Assembly: GCA_013177825.1 (NCBI GenBank)
Contig: JABLXX010000001.1
Coordinates: 124,001 to 188,000 of the forward strand
Length of the DNA: 64,000 nt
Source of the DNA: Syntrophaceae bacterium
GTDB taxonomy: Bacteria > Desulfobacterota > Syntrophia > Syntrophales > PHBD01
Direction: 5' to 3'
In this document: positions 1 through 8,783 of the stretch, one piece after another
Layout: each line of letters opens with the position of its first letter
Numbering within the stretch: position 1 is the first letter of the stretch
Program-made: the position numbers and the translations under genes
Notes under the pieces: generated by a model
What the model was told of the DNA's origin: nothing
The model's input: only the letters and a program-made list of their open reading frames with translations
Database searches by the model: none

Positions 1-625
1 TCTCCGGTTCAGCCCCTGCCTTCTTCAGGTGATAGTCCAGCAGGATGCGGGTGCCGGCACCAGGCTGGCGATTCACGATCCGCGCCCGCATCCGGATGAG
101 ATCGTCGAATCCGCGTATCTCGAGAGGGTTGCCTTTTGCCGTTATCAGGCCGATCTCCCGGTTGAAGAGGTGAACCACCACCCAGCCTGCTCCCTGCAGG
201 TATTGTGCAATAGCCGCAGGGGTGTTGTATTCGCCGCTTGCCGGGTCGATGATATGCGTCCAGGCGAGGTCGGTATAACCTTTTCCGAGGGCCTTCAAAC
301 CGTCGGCACTCCCGGTGCTGGCCGTGAAGATGTAGAATTCGGGATGAGACGCCTTGAGCGTCGCCAGAAGCATGTCGAGAACGGGATCGTTGCTTCCCGC
401 CGCAAGCAGGGCGCCCTCGATCCGGGTGCTCTTCCGGCGGGCCTCCTGGAGTCCATCGCCTGCCCGAGTCCGGATCCAGTCATCGACCAGCGCCTTCGGG
501 AAAAGCCATTTCCCCGTCACCCGGGTTGCCGGGATCCGGCGGGCCTTGATGAGGGCGTAAACTTGTTTTTCATGGATATCCAGGTAGTCGGCCACTTCCT
601 TCGTATTCATGAATTCGTTCGGCAT
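1..625 (-). CDS. HTH / substrate-binding-domain regulator (COG1910-like), partial
   Basis: The reading frame runs from an ATG at 625 off the left edge, giving about 208 residues without a stop. Residues 6-55 form an excisionase/MerR-type DNA-binding helix-turn-helix (NTKEVADYLDIHEKQVYALI, then a TGKWLFPK wing). The remainder resembles the periplasmic-binding-protein fold of molybdate/tungstate-type transporters, used here without a signal peptide, with a PGAGTR-like segment near the cut end. Proteins of this architecture are cytoplasmic one-component regulators, usually beside Mo/W or anion transporters. The ligand is an inference, and the neighbour that would confirm it lies outside the window. 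The start is the first of two nearby ATGs. Confidence 0.8.
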   Translation of the reverse strand, partial: MPNEFMNTKEVADYLDIHEKQVYALIKARRIPATRVTGKWLFPKALVDDWIRTRAGDGLQEARRKSTRIEGALLAAGSNDPVLDMLLATLKASHPEFYIFTASTGSADGLKALGKGYTDLAWTHIIDPASGEYNTPAAIAQYLQGAGWVVVHLFNREIGLITAKGNPLEIRGFDDLIRMRARIVNRQPGAGTRILLDYHLKKAGAEPE

Positions 626-693
626 GGCTGCGTATCCTCGAAGTTTCGTCCATAGCGGATTTGGGACAGGGAATCAAGACGAAGACGTACCAT

Positions 694-722
694 TTATTAC
701 TAAAAATCATAAATATTCACAA
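694..722 (-). promoter_or_regulatory. Possible promoter for the HTH/SBP regulator
   Basis: On the minus strand TTGTGA (722-717) is followed after 17 nt by TAATAA (699-694), inside an AT-rich pocket about 70 nt upstream of the ATG at 625. The -10 match is weak, so this is a candidate only. The rest of the 626-990 gap shows no convincing gene. Confidence 0.3.
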
Positions 723-906
723 ATAAGAACTCTGGAGGCTGTTCGAGTTTTGATTATTTTTGATGATTGGTGAAACAAGCAAATGGGAATGAAGGCATAT
801 TGGAGAGATAAAAGAGGAAGGGTGCTTAGTTGTCTGCCCGCAGCATCGAAATCGCCGCCGTTCCACGGGAAAGATGGACAGCCGGGGGCTAGACAGGCTA
901 AACTTC

Positions 907-935
907 TTGACATATTGGGCATTTTACCCGATAGT
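907..935 (+). promoter_or_regulatory. Candidate sigma70-type promoter for the dehydrogenase
   Basis: TTGACA at 907-912 and GATAGT at 930-935 are separated by exactly 17 nt and lie about 55 nt upstream of the GTG start at 991. The -35 is a perfect consensus and the -10 matches four of six. The spacing and position make it the likely promoter of the following gene. Confidence 0.5.
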
Positions 936-990
936 TCCAAGGTTCCCGTGCCGGTGGGGCCGTTCGAACCGGCATGTTCGGAGGATTCCC

Positions 991-1866
991 GTGGAAAAAA
1001 TAGGCTGGATCGGAACCGGCGTCATGGGCCGTTCCATGGCCATGCACGTCCTGAAAGGCGGCTATCCCGTTTCCGTCTTCAACCGAAGCCGGGAAAGGGC
1101 TGAAGATCTGTGCCGGGAAGGCGCGATATGGTGCGACAGTCCCGGGGAGGTCGCCGCCCGGAGCGATATCGTCTTCACCATGGTCGGCGAGCCGGCCGAC
1201 GTCGAACGGGTCATCCTGGGGGAAGATGGCGTGCTTGCCCGGATCCGGAAGGGATCCGTTATCGTCGACATGACCACGTCCGAGCCATCCCTGGCTGTTC
1301 GGATTTACAACGAGGCAAGGGCACGATCCGTTTCTTCCCTGGATGCACCGGTTTCCGGCGGAGACGTCGGGGCGAGGGAGGGAACGCTGGCGATCATGGC
1401 CGGTGGCGATGAAGAGGCCTTCCGGCGCGTCCTTCCGGTATTCGAGCGGATGGGCGGGAACATCGTCCTCATGGGCGGCCCCGGCATGGGCCAGCACACG
1501 AAGATGAGCAACCAGATCCTGGTTGCCTCGACGATGATCGGCGTCGTGGAGGCCCTGCTCTACGCCCGGCGTGCGGGTCTCGATCTGGAACAAACGATCG
1601 GCGTCGTGGGAAAGGGGGCCGCCGCGTCGTGGGCCTTCAACCAGCTGGGGCCGCGAATCGTGAAGGGAGACACGGCCCCGGGTTTTGCAATCCGCCATTT
1701 CGTGAAGGACATGGGAATCGCCCTGGCCGAGGCAAAGAAAATGAGACTGTCTCTCCCGGGGCTTGCCCTGGTGAACCAGTTCTATCTGGCCGCCGTGGCG
1801 GAGGGACTTGAAAATGAAGGAACCCACGCTCTCTTTCACGTTCTCGACAGGATGAACCGCCCCTGA
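991..1866 (+). CDS. 3-hydroxyisobutyrate dehydrogenase-like NAD(P)-dependent reductase
   Basis: This 291-residue protein has the beta-hydroxyacid dehydrogenase layout. An N-terminal Rossmann motif GWIGTGVMG (about residues 5-13) is followed by the substrate-site signature DAPVSGGDVGAREGTLAIMAGG around residue 120, GMGQHTKMSNQ carrying the catalytic Lys (about 170), and an all-helical C-terminal domain. Members oxidise or reduce short 3-hydroxy acids or semialdehydes (3-hydroxyisobutyrate, tartronate semialdehyde, glyoxylate); the substrate cannot be read here. GTG at 991 is chosen because GGAGG sits at 980-984 and translation from it begins right at the Rossmann strand. A longer frame from 874 would add a non-homologous leader. 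A TTGACA promoter lies upstream. Confidence 0.9.
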   Translation: MEKIGWIGTGVMGRSMAMHVLKGGYPVSVFNRSRERAEDLCREGAIWCDSPGEVAARSDIVFTMVGEPADVERVILGEDGVLARIRKGSVIVDMTTSEPSLAVRIYNEARARSVSSLDAPVSGGDVGAREGTLAIMAGGDEEAFRRVLPVFERMGGNIVLMGGPGMGQHTKMSNQILVASTMIGVVEALLYARRAGLDLEQTIGVVGKGAAASWAFNQLGPRIVKGDTAPGFAIRHFVKDMGIALAEAKKMRLSLPGLALVNQFYLAAVAEGLENEGTHALFHVLDRMNRP

Positions 1867-1892
1867 AGGCCGGGGAAAAGAGGGAGCGCAAC

Positions 1893-1911
1893 AAGCCGGG
1901 AACCCGGCTTT
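1893..1911 (+). terminator. Hairpin downstream of the dehydrogenase
   Basis: AAGCCGGG (1893-1900) pairs with CCCGGCTT (1903-1910) across a 2-nt loop. It is followed by only one or two T, so termination would be weak. A second small hairpin, CTTCGCT/AGCGAAG, follows at 1921-1937. Confidence 0.35.
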
Positions 1912-1974
1912 CGGCATAGGCTTCGCTCGCAGCGAAGATGGAAAGAAACAAACAAATCGAGGAGAGAAGAAAAC

Positions 1975-3576
1975 ATGCAGGAAGAAGGAAGAGAGAACGA
2001 TTCAACGGTCGGCGTTCCGGAGGTTCCGGGCGTGGAAGGCCGCGGAATAACTATGAATGAAGATGAACGGATTATCGAGCCGGCGGACTCCCTGCCGGAA
2101 GTGAAGCTGGAGGAACTCCCGGAGCAGCTGCAGACAGCCTGCACCCGGGCTGGATGGGCGCGACTCCTGCCGGTTCAGTCCCGGGCGATCCCGTATGTGC
2201 TGGCGAAGCGGAACCTGATGGTTCAGTCGCAGACCGGAAGCGGCAAGACCGCAGCTTTCGTCCTGCCGATCCTCGCGCGGATCGATCCCGGAAAGCGCGC
2301 CTGTCAGGCCCTGGTTCTGGTTCCCACCCGGGAACTGGCCGGCCAGGTATCCCGGGAAGCGGAAACGCTCGGGGCCGAGATGGCGATCCGCACCGCCGTC
2401 GTATACGGCGGAGTCTCCTACGGACCCCAGCTTGAGGCCTTCAAGGCGGGCGCCCAGTTTGTCATCGGTACGCCGGGCCGCATCCTGGATCACCTCATTC
2501 AGGGGACCCTTTCCCTCCGGGAGTTGCAGATCCTCGTATTCGACGAGGCCGACCGCATGCTCTCCATGGGCTTTTATCCGGACATGAAGCGGATCCAGCA
2601 GTTCATGCCCAAAAAGCCGATCAGCGGTTACATGTTTTCAGCCACCTTTTCCCCCGACGTGCTGCGCCTCGCCAGCCAGTTCCTCCAGGATCCGGAATTC
2701 CTGAGCCTCAGCCAGGACCGGGTCCATGTAACCGGGACGGACCACGTGTACTACCTTGTCCCGGGAATGCAGCGGGAGCGGTCCCTGGTCAGGATCATCG
2801 AAATGGAAAACCCCACCTCGGCAATCATTTTCTGCAACACCAAGGCAACGGTGCATTTCGTGACGATCGTCCTGCAGCGGTTCGGGTATGATGCCGACGA
2901 GCTCAGCTCCGACCTCTCCCAGGCCGCGCGGGAGAAGGTGATGAACCGGGTCAAGAAGAGGGTCCTCCGGTTTCTCGTGGCGACCGACGTCGCCGCCCGG
3001 GGAATCGACATCCAGGACCTCTCGCACGTGATCCAGTACGAGCCGCCGGAGGACACGGAGCTTTACATTCACCGCGCGGGACGAACGGGACGGGTCGGGG
3101 CGACCGGCACGGCCATCTCGATTGTCGCCGGCATGGAGCAGTTCAAGCTCAAATCCATCGCCAAGACATACCAGATCAACATGGAAGAGCGGGTACTGCC
3201 TTCGGAGGAAGACGTCGAGGCGGTCGTGTCGCAGCGGATCACCGCGGCGCTGGAAGCGGATCTCCGGGGGCGGGACCGGGTGCAGGTCGAGCGGATGCAG
3301 CGGTTTATTTCCCTGGGACGGAGCCTGGCGGAGGCGGAGGGGGAAATCCCCGTGATCGCCATGCTGCTGGACGATTATTACCAGCGGACACTGCAGGCGC
3401 CGATCCCGTCGCCTTCGGACGCAGAGCCCGTCGAGCAGGCTCCGGAGGTGAGAAGAGAAGCATCCCCGCGGCGGGACAGCGATCGCCCGAAGCGCCGGAG
3501 GCCGCCGAGAGAACGGGACAAGGATCGCTCGCGAAGACGCCGCTCCGGATCCGGGGGCGGAGGCGAATCGGCCTGA
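1975..3576 (+). CDS. DEAD-box ATP-dependent RNA helicase
   Basis: This is a 533-residue superfamily 2 RNA helicase. All core motifs are visible in order: a Q-motif region near 66, Walker A QTGSGKT (86-92), PTREL (117-121), TPGR (166-169), DEAD (190-193), SAT (222-224), then the second RecA domain with IIFCNTK, VATDVAARGID and HRAGRTGR. It unwinds structured RNA, typically in ribosome assembly, mRNA turnover or cold adaptation. The last ~50 residues are a highly basic Arg/Ser-rich tail, a common RNA-binding extension. ATG 1975 has GAGGAG at 1959-1964; a second in-frame Met at 2053 is possible. It appears to be a single-gene unit. Confidence 0.95.
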   Translation: MQEEGRENDSTVGVPEVPGVEGRGITMNEDERIIEPADSLPEVKLEELPEQLQTACTRAGWARLLPVQSRAIPYVLAKRNLMVQSQTGSGKTAAFVLPILARIDPGKRACQALVLVPTRELAGQVSREAETLGAEMAIRTAVVYGGVSYGPQLEAFKAGAQFVIGTPGRILDHLIQGTLSLRELQILVFDEADRMLSMGFYPDMKRIQQFMPKKPISGYMFSATFSPDVLRLASQFLQDPEFLSLSQDRVHVTGTDHVYYLVPGMQRERSLVRIIEMENPTSAIIFCNTKATVHFVTIVLQRFGYDADELSSDLSQAAREKVMNRVKKRVLRFLVATDVAARGIDIQDLSHVIQYEPPEDTELYIHRAGRTGRVGATGTAISIVAGMEQFKLKSIAKTYQINMEERVLPSEEDVEAVVSQRITAALEADLRGRDRVQVERMQRFISLGRSLAEAEGEIPVIAMLLDDYYQRTLQAPIPSPSDAEPVEQAPEVRREASPRRDSDRPKRRRPPRERDKDRSRRRRSGSGGGGESA

Positions 3577-3645
3577 TCCAGACTGGATGGTTTCCGGGGG
3601 TTCAAGAATGTGCTTCCCCAGATGGAAAAACCTGGTGAATCAGGC

Positions 3646-4302
3646 TCACTCGTCAGTGCAGCAGGAACAGGAGAGGCCTTTCGCTTCGGCAAAGGCCTCC
3701 CGTCCCTCCCGCCATGAAAACCAGGCGATTCCAAGGGCACCCAGGGCGTCCAGGCCGCCGATGCCCGTCAGTTCGTAGCCGGCGCTGGCCGCCAGGAGCA
3801 CCGCCGACAGGAACATGCAGGCCCGGGAGCATTCGGCATCCGCCAGGATGGCCGGCGAACCGAGCTCCCGCCCCACCCGTTTTTTCGCACGAATCAACCA
3901 CCACATGAACGACAGGGATACCAGGGAGATCACGACGCCCCAGAAGGTCGTTGCCGGACGGTGCAGTGTGTAGAGACTCCAGGCGGCCGTGACGGCCAGC
4001 CCCGCGGCGAGGATGTAGAATGCCGTGCCCGTCACCCGGAGGGCGGTTCGTTCGAAGCGATCCGGATCTTCGTCGGGCTCGACTTGCTGGCGGCGGACCA
4101 TGTGCCAGACGCCGATCCCGGAGATGACCTCCACGAAGGAATCGAGGCCGAATCCGAACAGCGAAAGGGTGCCATCCTCAAGTCCGAACCAAACCGATAC
4201 CACTCCCTCGGCAATGTTGTAGAGGACCGTGATCAGGGCGAGGTTGAGGGCGTGGCGGTAGAGGATATGATGATTTCCTCCGGAATACGGGTTCAAACTC
4301 AT
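3646..4302 (-). CDS. CDF-like cation transporter with Cys-substituted metal site
   Basis: This 218-residue integral membrane protein has about six predicted TM segments and the cation-diffusion-facilitator pattern. TM2 holds GLDSFVE, matching the D-x3-D/E metal motif. TM5 reads ADAECSRACMF where zinc CDFs carry A-D-A-x-H-x3-D, so His and Asp are both replaced by Cys. The C-terminus ends in CSCC. There is no cytoplasmic C-terminal CDF domain. The Cys site suggests a soft or thiophilic metal instead of Zn; that is inference. The start overlaps the stop of the flavin reductase gene upstream (ATGA), so the two are likely co-translated. Confidence 0.75.
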   Translation of the reverse strand: MSLNPYSGGNHHILYRHALNLALITVLYNIAEGVVSVWFGLEDGTLSLFGFGLDSFVEVISGIGVWHMVRRQQVEPDEDPDRFERTALRVTGTAFYILAAGLAVTAAWSLYTLHRPATTFWGVVISLVSLSFMWWLIRAKKRVGRELGSPAILADAECSRACMFLSAVLLAASAGYELTGIGGLDALGALGIAWFSWREGREAFAEAKGLSCSCCTDE

Positions 4303-4868
4303 CCGACGTTTCGACCCATCGAGAAGGCCCTGCCCAGTTTATCCCCCAGACCGAAATAATATCCGTCATCCGGAGCATAGAGAATGGGCCTGATTCTCTC
4401 AATGTCCAGGGAGCCGCCTTCGGAAAGAACGGATTCCTCCGCCTTGAGATCCAGGATCTCCCCGACGAACTGGGTGTGAAGGCCCAACTCCAGGACGTGG
4501 ACGAGCCGGCATTCCAGGACGAAGGGAAACTCCCGGATGAAAGGGGCGTCGACGACGGTGCTCTTCTCCGGGCTGAGGCCTGTGGCGGCGAACTTGTCAA
4601 CCTTCCTGCCGGATGCCATTCCGAAATAATCCACTTCCCGGACGTATTTTTCCGAGGGAACGTTCACCGTGAAGGCCCGCCGATCACTAATGCTTCCGTG
4701 GGTGTACGTCGCTTTTCGCAACGATACGGCGATGCAGGGCGGCGAGGAGCAACAGATGCCCGCCCAGGCGGCGGTCATCGCATTTGGTTTCCCGTTTTTG
4801 TCATACGTACAGATAACGAGCGCCGGAGTGGGGTAGATAATTGTTTTGGGACCCATAGATTTTTTCAT
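4299..4868 (-). CDS. Flavin reductase / flavoredoxin-family FMN-binding protein
   Basis: This 189-residue protein has the split-barrel flavin-reductase fold. It begins with the typical YPTPALVICT...KPNAMTAAWAGICCSSPP segment, followed by SLRKATYTHGSI and FTVNVPSE, then a DYFGMASGRKVDKF region. Family members bind FMN and transfer electrons from NAD(P)H or ferredoxin-type donors, and are common in anaerobes. It is 96% of the usual ~190 length and intact. The downstream CDF-like gene overlaps it by 4 nt. The physiological partner is unknown. Confidence 0.88.
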   Translation of the reverse strand: MKKSMGPKTIIYPTPALVICTYDKNGKPNAMTAAWAGICCSSPPCIAVSLRKATYTHGSISDRRAFTVNVPSEKYVREVDYFGMASGRKVDKFAATGLSPEKSTVVDAPFIREFPFVLECRLVHVLELGLHTQFVGEILDLKAEESVLSEGGSLDIERIRPILYAPDDGYYFGLGDKLGRAFSMGRNVG

Positions 4869-4973
4869 GGCGGATTTCCTCCCTTAGGATCGTTCATTCA
4901 ATTTCCTGGCCTGTATTTCTCTCCAGAAAGAGGCCGATCCGGGTTGAGAAAAGGAAAATCGACTCCTCCCCAT

Positions 4974-5555
4974 TCATATCTGCTCAAGCAGGATGACCCG
5001 GCCTTGGGCTTCAAAGCAGGCCATCAGTTTCTCCATCTGTTCCTTCTCCCTCTCCGTGAGGGAGCCGCCGCCGAGTCGCTCGCCCCGGTAGCCATTGGCG
5101 ATGACTGTCCCAAAGCCGTTCAGGAACGTGGTCAGGTCCTCCACGTTTCCCGCCTGCAGGTAGAGGCTGATGTCGTTGACAAAGAGAATGTCCCGCGAGG
5201 TCTTGGAAGCACGCGGGAAGAGTGCATCGATGGCCAGGCGGTTCCGACGGGCCTTTTCCAGGGCTTCCGCCTCCGTTCGCGAACTGAGACGGGGCGGTTC
5301 GGGAGATGCCTCGAAGACGAGGACATGCCGGCCCGGGGGAGGGGACAGCCTGCCGCCGGCGCCCCGCAGCCCCTTCTCCAGGGCGAGTTTCTCCGGGATC
5401 ACAGGCGCCAGGTCCAGGATGACGATGCGCGGACCGAGGCCCGAGAGGCATAAAGCGGATAGGATCTCCCCGCTCCGGTATGTCTTGCCGGTGTTGATGT
5501 CGCCGACGATCAGCGTCCTTCTGCCCAGGAAGTCTTGTACGTCGATGTCGCTCAT
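4974..5555 (-). CDS. P-loop NTP-binding protein of unknown function
   Basis: This 193-residue protein has a clear Walker A, GDINTGKT, at about residues 18-25, immediately after a hydrophobic strand (RRTLIV). A Walker-B-like strand RIVILDLAP and a second hydrophobic strand DILFVNDIS follow. I do not recognise a named family; the short single-domain form resembles orphan P-loop proteins of methanogens and syntrophs. It overlaps the MFS gene by ATGA (5552-5555) and is the last gene of the long minus-strand operon. No substrate can be assigned. Confidence 0.7.
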   Translation of the reverse strand: MSDIDVQDFLGRRTLIVGDINTGKTYRSGEILSALCLSGLGPRIVILDLAPVIPEKLALEKGLRGAGGRLSPPPGRHVLVFEASPEPPRLSSRTEAEALEKARRNRLAIDALFPRASKTSRDILFVNDISLYLQAGNVEDLTTFLNGFGTVIANGYRGERLGGGSLTEREKEQMEKLMACFEAQGRVILLEQI

Positions 5556-6751
5556 GTTTCATTCACTCCACCGGAGCGCAGCGTTTCGGGGAGAAACAGG
5601 AGCAGCGCCGCTCCGAGGATGTAAACGATGCAGGTGACCGCCAGGCCCGTCTGGAGCCCGTAATTCTTCCCGATGGCGCCGATGGTGAAGGGAGCCAGGA
5701 CGGCACCGATGCGCCCCATGTTCCAGCAGAAGCCGCCGGCATAGGCTCGGATTCTTTCGGGGAAAAGCTCCGCGAAGTATGCCCCCAGCACGCCTCCGAC
5801 CCCGCAGAGACCGAAGCCCACGACGATTCCCCACCAGAAGAGGAAAACGGGATTGCGGACCACGATGTAAAGGGCGACGGCAAAAGCGACTGTAAGGAAC
5901 GCGGCGATCATGGCCTTCCGCCGCCCGATCCGGTCGGACAGCGCCCCGAAAAACTGGAATCCGAGAAACATCCCCAGGTACATGACAAAGGAGAACCACG
6001 CCATGGTCGTAAGGCTGAGCCCCCGTTCCCTTGTCAGAAAGGTCGGGATCCAGTATGCCGCCCCCCAGTATCCGGCCAGGTTGACCACGCTGATCAGCGT
6101 CGCCAGGAAGGTGGTCCGGGCCATTCCATCCCGGAAGATGGCACCGACACCCACGCCGGGCTGACGCTCGCCATCCGGCGATGCCGGTTGAGCCGGATCG
6201 GGCGGCACAAGGCGGTAAACGAGGAGCGCAATGGGGATGGATACGGTACCCATGAGAAACAGGACATGCCAGTCCGTGTGCAGGACCATCCGCCCGACCA
6301 GGGAGGCCAGGACGGCACCGATGGCGAAGCTGCTGTAGACGAACGACGCGGCGCGGCCCCGGTATTCCGGCGACCAGTGCGCGGCGATGAGAGCGGCGCA
6401 GGGTCCCCAGATCCCGCCGATGGCGATCCCGGTGACGAGACGGAGGACCATCCACTGCTCCCAGGTGGAAACGACATAGACGGCCCCCATCCCAAGGCCC
6501 AGCCAGAGTAGGGCCAGGATCAGGGCGAAGCGCCGGCCGCGGTTCTCGGCGATCAGGCCGAAGAGGACGCCGCCGGCCATGGCGCCCAGCATGGTGGCCG
6601 AACCCAGGAGCCCGCCCTCGGGGAGCGACATGTCCAGGACCTTGAGCAGGACGGGCATGGCGATCGCCAGGACGATCAGGTCGTAGCTGTCCAGGAGATA
6701 AGTGATGAAGGCGGCCCACAGGACCCGCCAGCGATGGGGCGTGCCGCTCAT
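5552..6751 (-). CDS. Major facilitator superfamily transporter (AAHS/sugar-porter-like)
   Basis: This 399-residue protein is typical of 12-TM MFS carriers. It has SYDLIVLAIAMPVL in TM1, the loop 2-3 signature family motif (GLIAENRGRRFALI), and a repeat of that motif in the second half (GALSDRIGRRKAMI). Sequence flavour is nearest to the aromatic-acid/metabolite proton symporter group, but substrate cannot be read from sequence alone. It overlaps thiE upstream and the P-loop gene downstream by 4 nt each, so all three are probably translationally coupled. The placement after thiE raises the possibility of a thiamine-related substrate, which is weak inference. Confidence 0.88.
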   Translation of the reverse strand: MSGTPHRWRVLWAAFITYLLDSYDLIVLAIAMPVLLKVLDMSLPEGGLLGSATMLGAMAGGVLFGLIAENRGRRFALILALLWLGLGMGAVYVVSTWEQWMVLRLVTGIAIGGIWGPCAALIAAHWSPEYRGRAASFVYSSFAIGAVLASLVGRMVLHTDWHVLFLMGTVSIPIALLVYRLVPPDPAQPASPDGERQPGVGVGAIFRDGMARTTFLATLISVVNLAGYWGAAYWIPTFLTRERGLSLTTMAWFSFVMYLGMFLGFQFFGALSDRIGRRKAMIAAFLTVAFAVALYIVVRNPVFLFWWGIVVGFGLCGVGGVLGAYFAELFPERIRAYAGGFCWNMGRIGAVLAPFTIGAIGKNYGLQTGLAVTCIVYILGAALLLFLPETLRSGGVNET

Positions 6752-7374
6752 TTCCCGGCTCCTCGGACCGCGGCGGCCAGGCGGATCGCCGCCTCCCTGA
6801 TATCGGGCATGGCGAGGATCGAGGAGACGACGGCCACTCCGTCCACGCCGGTTCCCATGACCGCTCCCGCGTTTTCCGCCTTGATGCCTCCGATGGCGAC
6901 GACGGGAATGTTCACAGCCCGCTTGATGCTCCGGAGGTCGTCGAAGGTCACCGACTCGTTGCCCAGCTTCGTAGCCGTCTCGAACACGGCGCCAACCCCA
7001 AGGTAGTCGGCCCCTTCCTTCTCGAAACGCAGGGCCTCCTCGACGGTGGCCGCCGAGGCTCCGACGATTTTCCCCGGTCCCAGGATTTTCCGCACCGTCG
7101 GCACGGGAAGGTCGTCCAGACCGAGATGGACGCCGGCGGCGTCCACTGCCTGGGCGATGTCGAGACGGTCGTTGATCATCAGGGGAATTCCATAGCGGTC
7201 GGTGAGCGCCTTCATGCGCAAGGCAAGCTGAAAGAAGGAGCGGGAGTCCACGTCCTTCTCCCGCAGCTGAACGACCGTCACGCCTCCGAGGACGGCCTCT
7301 TCGACGCAGTCAACCAGGTCCCGGCGCGCCAGCCAGCGCCGGTCCGTTACCAGGTAAAGGCTGTAATCAATCAC
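6748..7374 (-). CDS. thiE: Thiamine-phosphate synthase
   Basis: This 208-residue TIM-barrel enzyme joins HMP-pyrophosphate and thiazole phosphate to give thiamine monophosphate. The family signatures are visible: LYLVTDR, VTVVQLREKD, LMINDRLDIA, AGVHLGLDDLP, IVGASAAT, GADYLGVGAVFETATK, VAIGGIKAEN, and GVAVVSSI at the phosphate-binding end. It is full length. No TPP riboswitch is visible upstream. The gene lies 16 nt after mnmA and overlaps the MFS gene. No other thiamine genes are in the window. Confidence 0.94.
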   Translation of the reverse strand: MIDYSLYLVTDRRWLARRDLVDCVEEAVLGGVTVVQLREKDVDSRSFFQLALRMKALTDRYGIPLMINDRLDIAQAVDAAGVHLGLDDLPVPTVRKILGPGKIVGASAATVEEALRFEKEGADYLGVGAVFETATKLGNESVTFDDLRSIKRAVNIPVVAIGGIKAENAGAVMGTGVDGVAVVSSILAMPDIREAAIRLAAAVRGAGK

Positions 7375-7390
7375 TTTCTGCTCCTTGATA

Positions 7391-8458
7391 TTACTGTAAT
7401 ACCTGATCGATCACCCCGCCTCCGAGGACTTCGTCGCCCCGGTAGATCACCACTGCCTGACCCGGCGTGATGGATTCCTGTGGCTCTTCGAACTCGATCC
7501 GTAGTCCTCCTCCCTCCGGAAAGATCCGGCAGGCCGAGGCCTTCTTGCGGTAGCGGATTTTCGCTTCCGCCGTTTCCGGCCAGGAATCGACCAGGAGATT
7601 GACATTCGACGCCCGGAGGCCCGGGGACAGCAGATCGCTCTTTCCCCCCACAACGACCCGGTTTGTATCCGGGTCCACGGAGACGACATAGAACGGTTCC
7701 GGGGCGCTGATGCCCAGGCCGCTCCTCTGGCCGATCGTGAAGGAGACGATGCCGTCGTGCCGGCCCCGTTCCCGGCCGTGCATGTCCACGATCAGGCCCG
7801 GTTGCTGGGTGCCTGCCAGGTCGCGGATAAACTGTCGATAGCCCTTCCGGGGCACGAAGCAGATGTCCTGACTCTCCGCTCTCTCCGCAACGGGAAGGCC
7901 TGCGTCCCTGGCCAGTGCCCGAACCTCTTCTTTCGTCCGGTCCGCGAGTGGAAACAGGATCGACGGCAGGTCCTCCCTCCGGATCGGATAGAGAAAGTAG
8001 GTCTGGTCTTTCGTCCGATCCTTCGGTCTCAGAAGACGATACCTGTCTCCTTCCTTCTCAATTTTCGCGTAGTGGCCCGTGGCCATGAATTCGAAGCCCG
8101 TCGACCGGGCCGTCTCGAACAGGCGGCCGAACTTGAGATGCCGGTTGCAGTCGATGCAGGGGTTGGGTGTCCGACCCCGACGATACTCCCGAACGAACCG
8201 GCCGATGACCTCCGCGTGCATCTCCCCGGCGAGATCGACAACCCGGTGGGGAATCCGCAGCCGGTCGCAGACCCGCCGTGCGTCGCGGACGGCGTCGCGG
8301 ATCCAGCAGCGGCCGTGCCCGTCATCGGACCGGATTCCCAGGTGCATGGTCACACCCGTGACACTGTAACCGGCCTCGCAAAGCAGCAGCGCTGCAACCG
8401 AGGAATCGACGCCGCCGCTCATGGCCGCCAGAACGGTTTTTTTCTTCATCATCACCAT
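7391..8458 (-). CDS. mnmA: tRNA-specific 2-thiouridylase MnmA
   Basis: This 355-residue enzyme thiolates U34 of tRNA-Lys, -Glu and -Gln in the cytoplasm. The PP-loop SGGVDSS (about 14-20) binds ATP. Catalytic cysteines are seen in NPCIDCN (about 102) and AESQDICFVP (about 200), and FTIGQRSGLG lies in the central domain. Three ATGs cluster at the start (8458, 8452, 8449) and no strong ribosome-binding site decides between them. It sits in the long minus-strand gene run, 34 nt after the Zn-ribbon gene. Confidence 0.96.
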   Translation of the reverse strand: MVMMKKKTVLAAMSGGVDSSVAALLLCEAGYSVTGVTMHLGIRSDDGHGRCWIRDAVRDARRVCDRLRIPHRVVDLAGEMHAEVIGRFVREYRRGRTPNPCIDCNRHLKFGRLFETARSTGFEFMATGHYAKIEKEGDRYRLLRPKDRTKDQTYFLYPIRREDLPSILFPLADRTKEEVRALARDAGLPVAERAESQDICFVPRKGYRQFIRDLAGTQQPGLIVDMHGRERGRHDGIVSFTIGQRSGLGISAPEPFYVVSVDPDTNRVVVGGKSDLLSPGLRASNVNLLVDSWPETAEAKIRYRKKASACRIFPEGGGLRIEFEEPQESITPGQAVVIYRGDEVLGGGVIDQVLQ

Positions 8459-8492
8459 GCGTTTTTTTAATTTGTTACGGGCCGGGAGTCAG

Positions 8493-8783
8493 CTATTTTT
8501 TAAAAAGGGATTCCAGCCGATCCCTGGAGGAGGATTTTCCCTTCGCCGGTGCCGCCGGCGACGATCCATCCCGGAAGGTAAAGAAATCGCAGAAGTTGCT
8601 GCGGTCCTTGTCCACGACCCGCTCGGCCTGCGGCTCACGGCAGTCGTTGTAGACCCCGGGAGCATAAAAGCGGCAGCAGATGCAGACGTGGAGGTCCCGG
8701 CTGCAACGTGGGCAGGTCTCCCGCCGGCCGATCCGGTCGCCCAATTCGATCCCTTTGCTGCAGAAGGGACAGGTCGCGTTCAT
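8493..8783 (-). CDS. Small zinc-ribbon protein
   Basis: This 96-residue protein begins MNATCPFCSKGIELGDRI and has several Cys pairs: CPFC (5-8), CPRC, CICC and two more Cys in CRFY/NDC contexts. It suggests one or two zinc-binding knuckles, followed by a Lys/Ser-rich tail. ATG 8783 is chosen because GGAGGT sits just upstream on the minus strand and homology-like sequence starts there; the open frame continues upstream to 8924 but is shadow. Start and the preceding stop overlap as ATGA. Function unknown; a metal-bound adaptor or nucleic-acid binder is plausible. Confidence 0.75.
   Translation of the reverse strand: MNATCPFCSKGIELGDRIGRRETCPRCSRDLHVCICCRFYAPGVYNDCREPQAERVVDKDRSNFCDFFTFRDGSSPAAPAKGKSSSRDRLESLFKK

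Noticed and set aside
898-1917. 339-codon minus-strand frame opposite the dehydrogenase
   Set aside because: Shadow in a GC-rich region; the plus-strand gene is supported by Rossmann and substrate motifs.
7375-7390. Search for a TPP riboswitch at thiE
   Set aside because: Only 16 nt separate thiE from mnmA, and no THI-box sequence lies upstream of the gene run.
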